NCBI RefSeq assembly: GCF_014337195.1
Contig: NZ_CP060634.1
Span: 2,418,001 to 2,482,000 of the forward strand
Direction: 5' to 3'
DNA: 64,000 nt
Source: Qiania dongpingensis
GTDB lineage: Bacteria; Bacillota; Clostridia; Lachnospirales; Lachnospiraceae
In this document: in pieces, positions 18,121 through 25,859 of the stretch
Layout: the number at the start of each line of letters is the position of its first letter
Position numbering within the stretch: the stretch's first letter is position 1
Translations under genes and position numbers: made by a program
The notes under the pieces: model-generated
The model's input: only the letters and a program-made list of their open reading frames with translations
Databases searched by the model: none
Told to the model about the DNA's origin: nothing

Positions 18121-18343
18121 AGTGAACTATTATCTGGATCTGGCGGAGATGGTTTCACAGAGATGTACTTGTCTGAGACGTCATTATGGTGCGGTCATCG
18201 TGAAGAACGATGAAGTTATTTCCACAGGTTATGTGGGGGCTCCCAGAGGGAGGAAAAATTGTACCGATGCGGGAGTCTGCATCAGAGAAAAGCTGTCTGT
18301 ACCGAGAGGAGAGAGGTATTTCCGAATGGGTGGAGCAGGATGA
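18104..18343 (+). pseudogene. Truncated dCMP/cytidine deaminase (ComE-like) remnant
   Basis: The 79-residue frame starts like a deoxycytidylate deaminase (LAEMVSQRCTCLRRHYGAVI, STGYVGAPRG, CIREKLSVPRGERY). It then runs into unrelated residues and stops before the zinc-binding HAE and PCxxC motifs, so it cannot be active. After GERY (about 18318) another frame reads SEWVEQDESLEGVFGY and stops, which looks like the tail of a different gene. A deletion joining two genes out of frame explains this. The family is normally about 150-160 residues. Its start overlaps the LysR gene. Confidence 0.75.
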
Positions 18344-18417
18344 GTCCCTCGAGGGTGTGTTCGGCTACTGAGAGAAACCGGCGATTGAAACTTCAGTTTG
18401 GCACAAAGGAGAGGAGA

Positions 18418-18804
18418 ATGGATATGCAAAAAATGCGGACGTTTATTTTGATTTCGCTGCTTTTAATTTTTCTGACTGCTTGCGGAGGCGCCAGTTTTAA
18501 CGGGAGCAGGACTGGCAATGACCGGCAGTTTATTATGGATTACAGCATCTTCAACACTACGGATTCTCAGGTGCTTAAGCTGGAAAAAGGAGATATCGTG
18601 GACGTTGATGTCGTGAGCGATTCCGGAAAAATCGATATCGAGGTAAAAAAGACTGGGGAGAAAGCCCTCTATGAAGGGAAGGACATACAGACCGGTTCCT
18701 TTCAGCTGACAATACCGGAGAGCGGAGATTATAAGATCACCGTTAAAGGAAGAAAAGCTAGAGGCAGCATAAGCTTTATCAAGGAAACCTCAAAAACTGC
18801 GTGA
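18418..18804 (+). CDS. Small secreted lipoprotein of unknown function
   Basis: A 128-residue lipoprotein. The signal peptide has a hydrophobic core (FILISLLLIFLTAC) with predicted lipidated C22, then a Gly/Ser/Asn linker. The mature part (KLEKGDIVDVDVVSDSGKI and a tail with IPESGDYKITVKG) looks like one small beta-sandwich, as in other uncharacterised lipoproteins of gut clostridia. AAGGAGAGGAGA precedes two possible ATGs (18418 and 18424). It sits alone between the broken deaminase and the alkyltransferase-like gene. Function unknown. Confidence 0.8.
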   Translation: MDMQKMRTFILISLLLIFLTACGGASFNGSRTGNDRQFIMDYSIFNTTDSQVLKLEKGDIVDVDVVSDSGKIDIEVKKTGEKALYEGKDIQTGSFQLTIPESGDYKITVKGRKARGSISFIKETSKTA

Positions 18805-18881
18805 GTTTTTTGTAAGAAAATAAAACCGTCTCATTGCAGGAAGCTTTTAAAGCGTATATGCTTTTAAAAGGAGGTGCTGAT

Positions 18882-19376
18882 ATGGCGAACGAAGATAAAA
18901 AAGATTTTAATTCGATGCTTCATAAGGACACGGGGATGCCGAAGATACAGATTGTCACCGATGAGGCTGCGGTCAAAAAGTACGGAGGAGAGAAAATGTA
19001 TTTTGCTCCTCCGATTGATTATGATAATATCATGAAAAAGATTCCCTGGGGAAGGGTCGCCACGGTGGGGACGATCCGGGAATATTTTGCTGAAAAGAAC
19101 CAGGCGGATTTTACAGATCCGATCACGGCCGGGATTTTTGTCTCCATAGCAGCATGGGCGAGTTTTCAGCGGGAGGAGGATAAGACTCCGTACTGGAGGA
19201 CGCTGAAAGCCGGCGGAGAATTGAATCCCAAATATCCAGGCGGGGTGCTGGCTCAGAAGGAAAAGCTGGAGGCAGAAGGACATACTATCCTGCAGAGGGG
19301 CAGGAAAAATATAAAATATTACGTCAAGGATTATGAAAAGAAGCTCTGTCCGTTAAGGAACTTTGAGGACGAATGA
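18882..19376 (+). CDS. MGMT-family alkyltransferase-like protein without the active cysteine
   Basis: A 164-residue protein whose centre resembles the DNA-binding domain of O6-methylguanine-DNA methyltransferase: KIPWGRVATVGTIREYF corresponds to the helix-turn-helix entry, and QKEKLEAEGH to the conserved Q..LL..EG end. Where active enzymes have PCHR, this one has P103-Y104-W105-R106, so it lacks the alkyl-accepting cysteine. Such alkyltransferase-like (ATL) proteins bind alkylated DNA and flag it for excision repair. The N-terminal 45 residues are extra and acidic-basic mixed. A strong AAAAGGAGGTG precedes the ATG at 18882, and a terminator follows. The family call rests on motif reading only. 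Confidence 0.7.
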   Translation: MANEDKKDFNSMLHKDTGMPKIQIVTDEAAVKKYGGEKMYFAPPIDYDNIMKKIPWGRVATVGTIREYFAEKNQADFTDPITAGIFVSIAAWASFQREEDKTPYWRTLKAGGELNPKYPGGVLAQKEKLEAEGHTILQRGRKNIKYYVKDYEKKLCPLRNFEDE

Positions 19377-19401
19377 GTCTGAATAGATATATGTGGTCAT
19401 G

Positions 19402-19434
19402 GCGCCAGACAGATGATGTTGTCTGGCGCTTTTT
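19402..19434 (+). terminator. Rho-independent terminator after the ATL gene
   Basis: A perfect 10-bp stem (GCGCCAGACA with TGTCTGGCGC, 8-base loop) followed by TTTTT, 26 bases after the stop. Confidence 0.93.
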
Positions 19435-19448
19435 ATTATTATACCTTT

Positions 19449-20106
19449 GAATACCTTTAAAACAAACTTACCTTTATAACCCGATGAGACAGGAGGAAAT
19501 CCGATTCCATCCAGGCGGCTCGCTGGCAGCCGTAACCAGAATCTTTACGGCCTCCAGTCGGTCCTTTCCAACTGACATGGATAAATCGATATTTTTCCAT
19601 GTCAGATTCCAATAAAAACCTGCATGAAATTTGGTTTTTACCTCCCTGCGGCCGGGAAGATCCTGCTAACGGCTTTGCGGCGCTCGTCTTACGATGGGAT
19701 CGGATCCTTCCTCCTGCTCCTCTTCCCGCACCTAAATAAGCTTCTGTTTGTTCTGAAAGATATTGGAGCGGACACCGCGGCCCGCTGCTTTATGCGCGCG
19801 GGCCGTGTGGATATCCAATCCTTTTCTGGAATCTAAGGAACGGAGTTTATCCAATGTTGTGCGGCAGGCAGGGCGCTGGCAGAAGGATTCCGGGCCGGCC
19901 TAAAGGTGAGCGCCGCAGGGCAGCAGCCGGTGTTCCCCTGGCGGAGGGAGGCAGAAACGGAAATACCGATTCCGTTTCTGAGCGAACAGGAGATAGAAAA
20001 TCATAAAGATTTTCTGTCGACATGTGAGTGGTACTCCTGGAGCGGGGATAAAGCGGCCCCTGCATCGCCAGCGAACCGAAATCGTGACGGTCCGGAACTT
20101 CTGCCG
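19449..20106 (+). repeat. Structured non-coding element, copy A (inverted relative to copy B)
   Basis: This 658-bp stretch is nearly identical, in reverse complement, to 45623-46281. It has no credible gene: substitutions between copies in the longest shared frame (from 19624) are nonsynonymous where examined. It contains conserved hairpins: 19572-19581 with 19596-19605; 19614-19620 with 19633-19639; 19778-19785 with 19798-19805; 19952-19961 with 19971-19980; 19995-20002 with 20008-20015. A segment of about 50 bases (around 19834-19888) is strongly diverged between copies. The left end carries AATACCTTTA like copy B, but the right end stops about 38 bases short of the matching terminal repeat. 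It could be a MITE-like element or the gene of a large structured RNA. Confidence 0.85.
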
Positions 20107-20512
20107 GCGCCTAACTGGAGCGTAATCAGAATTTACTAAAATGATTCCAAAAAGTATTTTATATCATACACAAGGGCATCCCTTAATTCATGCTCTCCGG
20201 GCCGGCGCACTCCGTGCGGCAATGTAAGATTAGAACAACTGATAATGGTTTCGAAAAGTATATGGAAGAAGGGAATTCATGGAAAGTAGAGAATTTATAG
20301 AGAAGTTTATTATAGAATCAAAATCAGATAGGGGAGGGGTTTTCCATAGCCGACGGGGAAAACAGGAGACGCGGCTGGAGAAATATGACGGTTAAGTAAC
20401 ATAAAAGTGACAGAATTGTAAGTTGTATATACATTGGTAAAATGTTATAACAGTTATAATGCGGATTGGAGCAGAGTTTGGAATCAAAGGGTTCTGATAT
20501 AGGGGGAGAATC
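20107..20512 (+). other. Intergenic region before the glycolipid operon
   Basis: No recognised gene. A TATAAT at 20455-20460 fits a -10 box 53 bases before the glycosyltransferase start, but the best -35 (TTGGTA at 20434) is only 15 bases away, so this promoter is weakly supported. A small frame at 20279-20395 is listed separately. Confidence 0.4.
20279..20395 (+). CDS. Possible 38-residue small protein
   Basis: ATG at 20279 follows GAAGAAGGG and opens a 38-codon frame ending in TAA, beginning MESREFIEKFIIESKSDRGG. It is highly charged with no membrane segment. I recognise no family. Coding status rests only on the ribosome site and composition, and it may be chance or the stub of a lost gene. 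Confidence 0.25.
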   Translation: MESREFIEKFIIESKSDRGGVFHSRRGKQETRLEKYDG

Positions 20513-21667
20513 ATGAAGGTTGTTATTTTAGCGGGCAAATTCGGAATGGGGCATTACCAGGCGGCCCGGGCAGTATTGGAGCAGTTAGAGAAAGAGTACG
20601 GAGATGTCCAGGTGGAAGTTGTGGACTGGATGGAATACATTTTTCCACAGCTCTCCGGTATGATATATAAAACTTACGCCGCGATAGTAAATCACTGTCA
20701 GTGGTATTACAATCACCGCTATTCCCGGCTGGAGAACGCGGAGATCGACCAAAGGCCGGAGGTGGCTCTGGCGGGCAGGCGGGGGGTGGGCCGGCTCTTG
20801 AAGGAGAAGAAGCCGGATATTCTCATCGCGACTTTGGCGCTCTGTGCGAAGACCGTTTCTTCTTATAAAGAAAAACACAGATGCCAGGTACCGCTGATCA
20901 CATGTGTCACCGACATCACAGGCCATTCGGAGTGGATAAACAAGCATACGGATGCTTATATGGTCGGTTCAGAGAAAGTTAAATATGAATTTATCCGAAA
21001 AGGCGTTCCCAGAGAAAAGATATTTGTAACGGGCATTCCGGTACGGCTGGAATTCCACGAAAAGCTGAGGACAAGGAATGGATACGGATACGGCTGTAAA
21101 AAAGGGAAAAAACTGCTTCTCATGGGAGGAGGATTGGGGCTTTTGCCCCACGACCTGTCGTTTTATGAGGCTTTGGACCGGATGCCGGGGGTGGAGACAA
21201 CACTGATAACCGGCAGCAACCAAGCTTTGAGGAAACGCCTGGAAGGAAGATTTCCGCACATTCAGGTGCTGGGCTTTGTTCAGAACATATCGGATTATCT
21301 GAGGGATTCGGATTTAGTGGTCACGAAGCCGGGAGGCATCACCGTGTTTGAAGCGGTGTCGGTGGCTACGCCCGTGGCGGCTCTTAACCCGCGGCTTAAG
21401 CAAGAAGTGTATAACGCAGTATATTTAGAGGAAAACCGGTTGGGCGAAGTGATCTGGGGAGACGCAGAGGAATGTCTGGACCGGCTGGAGGCCCTGCTGT
21501 CGGACAGCAGGAAGCTGGCGTACTATAAAATGCAGATGCGCCGTCTGCAGCACAGGCTTGATTATCATGGAATATCAGAAGTGATCGATTATGTGATCCG
21601 GGAGGAAATGAATCGTTATGCGGCAAAACACAGGAAACTGCGGGGGGCGGTTGGTTTTAACATTTGA
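20513..21667 (+). CDS. MGDG synthase/UgtP-like glycolipid glycosyltransferase (GT28)
   Basis: A 384-residue membrane-associated glycosyltransferase. The N-terminal half matches the MGDG-synthase domain (ILAGKFGMGHYQAARAVLEQ; then VDWMEYIFP). The C-terminal half has the GT28 donor-binding part (LLMGGGLGLLP, VLGFVQNISDYLRDSDLVV, KPGGITVFEA). Relatives transfer glucose, galactose or GlcNAc from a UDP-sugar to diacylglycerol or another lipid at the cytoplasmic face. The ATG at 20513 follows AGGGGGAGA. The downstream deacetylase gene starts inside its last 50 bases, so they are tightly coupled. The pairing with a deacetylase suggests an N-acetylated sugar donor (inference). Confidence 0.88.
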   Translation: MKVVILAGKFGMGHYQAARAVLEQLEKEYGDVQVEVVDWMEYIFPQLSGMIYKTYAAIVNHCQWYYNHRYSRLENAEIDQRPEVALAGRRGVGRLLKEKKPDILIATLALCAKTVSSYKEKHRCQVPLITCVTDITGHSEWINKHTDAYMVGSEKVKYEFIRKGVPREKIFVTGIPVRLEFHEKLRTRNGYGYGCKKGKKLLLMGGGLGLLPHDLSFYEALDRMPGVETTLITGSNQALRKRLEGRFPHIQVLGFVQNISDYLRDSDLVVTKPGGITVFEAVSVATPVAALNPRLKQEVYNAVYLEENRLGEVIWGDAEECLDRLEALLSDSRKLAYYKMQMRRLQHRLDYHGISEVIDYVIREEMNRYAAKHRKLRGAVGFNI

Positions 21668-22247
21668 TGACGGACCTGACGGACGGTATACCGGGACTCT
21701 TTTGGATTTGTTAAAGGAAGAGCAGATTCCGGCGGCGTTTTTTGTGGTTGGGAATCATGCGGCAAAAGAACCGGAGCTGGTGCAGAGGATGGCAGCAGAG
21801 GGACATATCGTAGGCAGCCATTCCATAGAACACAGGAATGCTCTTATTTCTACATATAGCTATATGAAACGGGACTTTGAAGCCTGCCGGAAGATCCATA
21901 CGGAGCTTCTGGGCAGGCCGCCGCGCTATTTTCGCCCACCGTGGGGAATACGAAATCTGTTCACAAGGAAATTTGTCAAAGAGCAGGATATGAGAATGGT
22001 ACTGTGGGATGTGATGGCGCAGGACTGGCGGGCGGATGCTTCGACAGTTGGAATCGTAAAAAAGCTGAGGGAGCGGGTGTCGGACGGAGCCATAATCTGC
22101 CTTCATGATGCCGGAGAGGACACAGGAGGCGCAGCCGGCGCGCCCCTGAAGACCATTAAGGCTCTGGAGCTGGCCATACCGGACCTGAAAGCCTTGGGAT
22201 ATCGTTTTATCAGTCTGGATGAGTATTTTGCAGGAGCCGCTTTATGA
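21618..22247 (+). CDS. Polysaccharide deacetylase (NodB fold), cytoplasmic
   Basis: A 209-residue carbohydrate esterase family 4 protein. The NodB motifs are complete: TFDDGPD with D17 and D18, HSIEH with metal ligands H68 and H72, RPPWG, LWDVMAQDW and ICLHD. Most relatives that act on cell wall carry a signal peptide or membrane anchor. This one has neither, so it probably acts inside the cell. The gene starts within the glycosyltransferase gene behind GGAGGA, and its stop overlaps the next start as ATGA. The likely substrate is the acetamido group of the glycolipid made by the upstream enzyme (inference). Confidence 0.9.
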   Translation: MRQNTGNCGGRLVLTFDDGPDGRYTGTLLDLLKEEQIPAAFFVVGNHAAKEPELVQRMAAEGHIVGSHSIEHRNALISTYSYMKRDFEACRKIHTELLGRPPRYFRPPWGIRNLFTRKFVKEQDMRMVLWDVMAQDWRADASTVGIVKKLRERVSDGAIICLHDAGEDTGGAAGAPLKTIKALELAIPDLKALGYRFISLDEYFAGAAL

Positions 22248-23332
22248 GTAAGACAAGTACGGACAAGACAGAAAAGAAAACAGGATATGGAAAGGGTGTT
22301 TTGCTGTTGATCCTTCTGACGGCGGCTACCGTGTTCGTACTGCTGAGGGGCTACCGCGTATCCGATTTGTGGGAGGCGCTCAGACAGGCCGACGGGCGGT
22401 GGCTGCTTCTCGGCCTCTCCTGCATGGTTCTTTTTGTGACATGTGAGGCGGCGAACATCCGGATGATCATGGGGGCCCTGGGAAAAAAAGTATCGTTCCG
22501 GCACTGCGAGCAATACGCGTTTGTGGGCTTCTATTTCAGTTCCATCACTCCATCCTCCAGCGGCGGCCAGCCGATGCAGGTCTATTATATGAAAAAGGAC
22601 AGGATATCCATTGCCGACTCGTCAGCGGCAATTTTGTTTATTGTCCTGGTGTATCAGATCGCCATGCTGCTGTTCGCGGGGATCATGGCAGTATTCCATC
22701 CGGTCATAGCGGGTGAAGCGGCCGGGCATCTCAAATACCTGCTGCTCTATGGAGGTCTTGTGAACGGACTGATGGCCGGTTTTCTGGCCTTTATCATGTT
22801 ATCGAAGAAGACTGTGGCGCGGATTCTGGGATGGCTGGTTCGTCTGGGAGCCGGCCTTCATCTGATAAAGGACCGGGACCGGGCGCTGGAAAAGGTGAAC
22901 GCCGAAATCGGAGAATATCATCAAAGTGCCATGATCATGAAAGGGAATCCATTCTTATTTTTGCGGGTTCTGGCGGTGACGTTGCTGCAGATGGGAGCGT
23001 TGTCCTCTGTGCCGTACTGCGTATACCGGGCGCTGGGGTATATCGGGACCGGATGGGGTTCCGTGATGACTGTTCAGTCGATCCTCACTTTATCAGCATC
23101 GGCTGTTCCTTCGCCGGGAGCGGTAGGGGCGGCGGAGGGCGGCTTCCTCTGGGCCTTTCAGACGATTTTCCCGAAAGAAGCCGTTAAGACGGCCATGGTG
23201 GTGAGCCGGGGAATCAGCTTTTACCTTTTTTTGATCTTGAGTTTTGTGGTCTGTGCTTTTGTACAAATCCGCGTGACCAGGGCGGCGGCCCGAAAAAAGA
23301 AGTCCGTTGACGGACAGCCTGGAATGGAGTAA
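22244..23332 (+). CDS. YbhN/UPF0104 family membrane protein (lysylphosphatidylglycerol synthase TM-like)
   Basis: A 362-residue integral membrane protein with about eight hydrophobic helices and a Lys-rich N-terminus. The segments SSITPSSSGGQPMQVYYMKK and ASAVPSPGAVGAAEGGFLWA are hallmark motifs of the lysylphosphatidylglycerol-synthase transmembrane superfamily. The aminoacyl-transfer domain of MprF is absent, so it is the membrane part only, a type often proposed to flip or handle lipids. It overlaps the deacetylase gene by four bases (ATGA). As third gene of the unit it could translocate the glycolipid made by the first two (inference). Confidence 0.88.
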   Translation: MSKTSTDKTEKKTGYGKGVLLLILLTAATVFVLLRGYRVSDLWEALRQADGRWLLLGLSCMVLFVTCEAANIRMIMGALGKKVSFRHCEQYAFVGFYFSSITPSSSGGQPMQVYYMKKDRISIADSSAAILFIVLVYQIAMLLFAGIMAVFHPVIAGEAAGHLKYLLLYGGLVNGLMAGFLAFIMLSKKTVARILGWLVRLGAGLHLIKDRDRALEKVNAEIGEYHQSAMIMKGNPFLFLRVLAVTLLQMGALSSVPYCVYRALGYIGTGWGSVMTVQSILTLSASAVPSPGAVGAAEGGFLWAFQTIFPKEAVKTAMVVSRGISFYLFLILSFVVCAFVQIRVTRAAARKKKSVDGQPGME

Positions 23333-23385
23333 GATAAAAGCGAAAGAAGCAGCATGGAGCAGGTGCGGAGGCAGATAAATACGTT

Positions 23386-23847
23386 ATGGATTACAGAATA
23401 TACGAAAAGCGGGCGCAGTACTATGAGACAGACCAGATGGGGGTGGTCCATCATTCCAATTATATCCGATGGTTTGAGGAAGCGAGGGTGGATTTCCTGG
23501 AGCGCGCCGGAGCCGGATACAGGGAGATGGAAGAAATCGGAGTCATCAGCCCAGTAGTATCGGTGTCCTGCCAATATAGATCCATGGTGCGTTTTCATGA
23601 CCTGGTGCAGATTGAGCTGAAGATAATTTCATATAACGGTGTCAAGCTCTGCCTGGCCTATGAAGTGCGGGATAAGGATACCGGGACGGTACGTTGTACG
23701 GGTGAGAGCAGCCACTGCTTTTTGGGAGAAGAGGGAAAGCCGATTTCTTTAAAAAAGGAGTATCCCAAGTATCATGAATTACTGGCGGCATGGACACAGG
23801 TATTCAAGGACAGAGATAAAAAAGCAGAATATGCGGAAGATAAATAA
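23386..23847 (+). CDS. Acyl-CoA thioesterase, YbgC/FadM hot-dog family
   Basis: A 153-residue single hot-dog domain enzyme. The active-site motif YETDQMGVVHHSNYIRWFEEAR contains the catalytic aspartate of the 4-hydroxybenzoyl-CoA thioesterase family. It hydrolyses acyl-CoA or acyl-carrier thioesters; chain preference is unknown. The nearest ribosome-like site, GCGGAGG at 23365-23371, is 14 bases from the ATG, so initiation may be weak or coupled to the upstream gene. It lies between the YbhN-like gene and the HD-domain gene on the same strand and may extend the lipid operon. Confidence 0.88.
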   Translation: MDYRIYEKRAQYYETDQMGVVHHSNYIRWFEEARVDFLERAGAGYREMEEIGVISPVVSVSCQYRSMVRFHDLVQIELKIISYNGVKLCLAYEVRDKDTGTVRCTGESSHCFLGEEGKPISLKKEYPKYHELLAAWTQVFKDRDKKAEYAEDK

Positions 23848-23862
23848 CAGGAGGCGGTTTAG

Positions 23863-24450
23863 ATGGAAACGAAACTGACGAGGGATGAGGCTCTGGAGCT
23901 TTTAAAGAAGTACAATAAGGAGCCTTTTCATATTCTCCACGGACTGACGGTGGAAGGCGTTATGCGCTGGTATGCAAAGGAACTCGGATACGGAGAAGAG
24001 GAGGATTTTTGGGGAATGGCCGGACTTCTTCATGATATTGATTTTGAAATGTATCCGGAGGAGCATTGTAAAAAAGCGCCGGAGCTTTTGGAGGACGGAG
24101 GAGCGGAAATAGAGCTGGTCCATGCGGTATGCAGCCACGGATACGGGCTTGTTACCGATGTAAAGCCGGAGCATCTGATGGAAAAAGTACTGTTTGCGTC
24201 GGACGAGCTGACCGGGCTGATTGGAGCGGCAGCCAGGATGAGGCCCTCTAAGAGTGTGATGGACATGGAGGTATCAAGTCTCAAGAAGAAGTTCAAGGAC
24301 AAGCGGTTTGCGGCGGGATGTTCCCGAGATGTGATAAAAGAAGGGGCGGATATGCTCGGCTGGCCCCTGGAGGAGCTGATGGAGAAGACCATACTCGCCA
24401 TGCGTTCCTGTGAGGAGTGTGTGAACCGGGAAATGGATACGATACAGTAA
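23863..24450 (+). CDS. HD-domain phosphohydrolase-like protein
   Basis: A 195-residue cytoplasmic protein with an HD metal-binding site: H26, H57-D58 in GLLHDIDFE, and further conserved histidine in VCSHGYG. HD proteins of this size are usually uncharacterised nucleotide or phosphate-ester hydrolases. The C-terminal half ([20 protein letters not shown]) is all helical. The ATG is preceded by AGGAGGCGG. It follows the thioesterase gene by 15 bases and precedes mscL, so all three may be cotranscribed. Confidence 0.85.
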   Translation: METKLTRDEALELLKKYNKEPFHILHGLTVEGVMRWYAKELGYGEEEDFWGMAGLLHDIDFEMYPEEHCKKAPELLEDGGAEIELVHAVCSHGYGLVTDVKPEHLMEKVLFASDELTGLIGAAARMRPSKSVMDMEVSSLKKKFKDKRFAAGCSRDVIKEGADMLGWPLEELMEKTILAMRSCEECVNREMDTIQ

Positions 24451-24503
24451 GTGAGATGAGGCGCGCCGGGAACGGCGCGGAAAATACGCAGGAGGGGACT
24501 ACT

Positions 24504-25001
24504 ATGGCGAAAGACAAGAAAAAGGGAATCATAGGAGAATTTAAAGAATTTATCATGAGGGGCAATGTGATGGATCTGGCGGTAGCCGTGATCATAGGCG
24601 GCGCTTTCCAGAAGATTATCACATCACTGACCAACGATATCATCATGCCGCTGATTACGCTGATCACCGGAGGTTTGGATTTCAACAATTGGTTTATCTC
24701 ATTGGACGGAAGCCATTATAAAACACTTGCCGCGGCACAGGAGGCAGGGGCCGCGACCTTTAATTACGGGTCGTTTATCACGGTGGTTCTGGATTTTCTG
24801 ATCATGGCCTTTGTCATTTTTATGATGGTAAAGGGAATGAACGCCCTGGCTGCGCGGATGGTTCCGAAAAAGGAAGAGGCGCCGGCAGAGCCGGTTACCA
24901 AAATATGCCCCTTTTGCAAGAGTGAGATTGACATCACTGCGAGCAGATGCCCCCACTGTACTTCCGAACAGCCGGATATGGAACCAGATACAGAAGAATA
25001 G
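24504..25001 (+). CDS. mscL: Large-conductance mechanosensitive channel with C-terminal zinc ribbon
   Basis: A 165-residue MscL. The N-terminal amphipathic helix and first transmembrane helix ([20 protein letters not shown]) and the second helix ([18 protein letters not shown]) are typical. The channel opens under membrane tension to release solutes. After the usual end of MscL there is a Pro/Glu-rich linker and a four-cysteine ribbon, C135/C138/C149/C152 (CPFC and CPHC), which should bind zinc. The ATG at 24504 follows GGAGGGG; longer upstream starts lack a site. A repeat element containing a terminator follows the stop. Confidence 0.93.
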   Translation: MAKDKKKGIIGEFKEFIMRGNVMDLAVAVIIGGAFQKIITSLTNDIIMPLITLITGGLDFNNWFISLDGSHYKTLAAAQEAGAATFNYGSFITVVLDFLIMAFVIFMMVKGMNALAARMVPKKEEAPAEPVTKICPFCKSEIDITASRCPHCTSEQPDMEPDTEE

Positions 25002-25012
25002 ATCCTTTTGCC

Positions 25013-25116
25013 GGATATCCGGGGCATAGGGATAGAAAATGCGATGAAAAGCAAGGAGAGCCTTATATTCTAAGGCTCTTTTTTTTATGGAAAAATAACC
25101 GTGGGGGCGGCTTGCG
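25013..25116 (+). repeat. 3'-UTR repeat element, copy 1
   Basis: It starts 11 bases after the mscL stop. The 5' box GGATATCCGGGGCATAGGGA and the 3' box AACCGTGGGGGCGGCTTGCG recur at 34018 and 39152 at the same overall spacing of about 103 bp, while the middle differs. Here the middle is a terminator (25057-25086). Confidence 0.75.
25057..25086 (+). terminator. Rho-independent terminator within repeat copy 1
   Basis: A perfect 9-bp stem (AGAGCCTTA with TAAGGCTCT, 5-base loop) followed by seven T. It ends the mscL transcript. Confidence 0.92.
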
Positions 25117-25187
25117 GAAAGAAAAACAGTCCGTTATCATGAAGATGTTTTGAATGACTCCCACCATAAGTATATTTCATGCCGGAG

Positions 25188-25227
25188 AGCCCGAAAGTCT
25201 CGGCGTAAGCCGGCCTTCGGGCTTTTT
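25188..25227 (+). terminator. Terminator-like hairpin 31 bases before the DJ-1-like gene
   Basis: AGCCCGAA pairs with TTCGGGCT, with an inner CCGG-containing arm, followed by TTTTT. As a terminator already lies at 25057, this second one inside the leader of the next gene could act as an attenuator. No antiterminator was found by eye. Confidence 0.7.
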
Positions 25228-25258
25228 GCAGGAGCTTTGGGACATTTAGGAGGGAAAA

Positions 25259-25828
25259 ATGGATGTAAATGTGATCTTATATGATGATTTTGAGACGATG
25301 GACGCCTTCTTGCCGGTAAGCATCTTAGGCTGCCTGCCGGGAGAATTTCATATCAATTACCTTTCCATGGGAGGAGATATCGTGAACAGTTCCCAGGGAG
25401 TCAAGGTCTGGACCGAGTTTCTGGAGCCGGAGCAGATAAAGGGAGTAGTGCTGGTCCCCGGAGGAAAAGGGGCCAGGAGAGTGCTGCATCGGGATCAAAA
25501 GCTTCTGGAATATCTGAAACGGGCTATGGAACGGGCGGACACCTGCCTGATGGTCGGGAACAGCTCTACGATGCTGGCTCAGACCGGGCTTTTGTACCGG
25601 CGTCTCGTGGCGGACTGCCATGTGGATGAGAACTGGAAGCGGATGTTTACGGCGGAGGTTAAATGGACGTCCGGCGTCCGGTGGATTTCCGACGGAAAAT
25701 ATTATTCCTGCTCCTCGGATGGAGCGGCGTCCGATATGATCCTGGGATATATTGCCGATTCGCTGGATGTGGATATGGCGGGATATGCCGCGGAGAAGCT
25801 GGGTCTTTTGTGGGAAGAGGAAGAATGA
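25259..25828 (+). CDS. DJ-1/PfpI superfamily protein lacking the nucleophile cysteine
   Basis: A 189-residue class I glutamine-amidotransferase-like protein. The N-terminus (NVILYDDFETMDAFLPVSIL) and the region before the nucleophile elbow (GVVLVPGGKGARRVL) fit the DJ-1/PfpI family. At the elbow, where relatives read VCTG, this protein reads MVGNSS, placing Gly100 at the cysteine position. It is therefore probably not a catalytic protease, glyoxalase or hydratase of the usual kind and may be a binding or sensing protein. AGGAGGG precedes the ATG. It is followed 66 bases later by the NikA-like lipoprotein gene and could belong to that operon. Confidence 0.8.
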   Translation: MDVNVILYDDFETMDAFLPVSILGCLPGEFHINYLSMGGDIVNSSQGVKVWTEFLEPEQIKGVVLVPGGKGARRVLHRDQKLLEYLKRAMERADTCLMVGNSSTMLAQTGLLYRRLVADCHVDENWKRMFTAEVKWTSGVRWISDGKYYSCSSDGAASDMILGYIADSLDVDMAGYAAEKLGLLWEEEE

Positions 25829-25859
25829 CCTGCTGTGGATGTGGTACATAAAAATGAAA

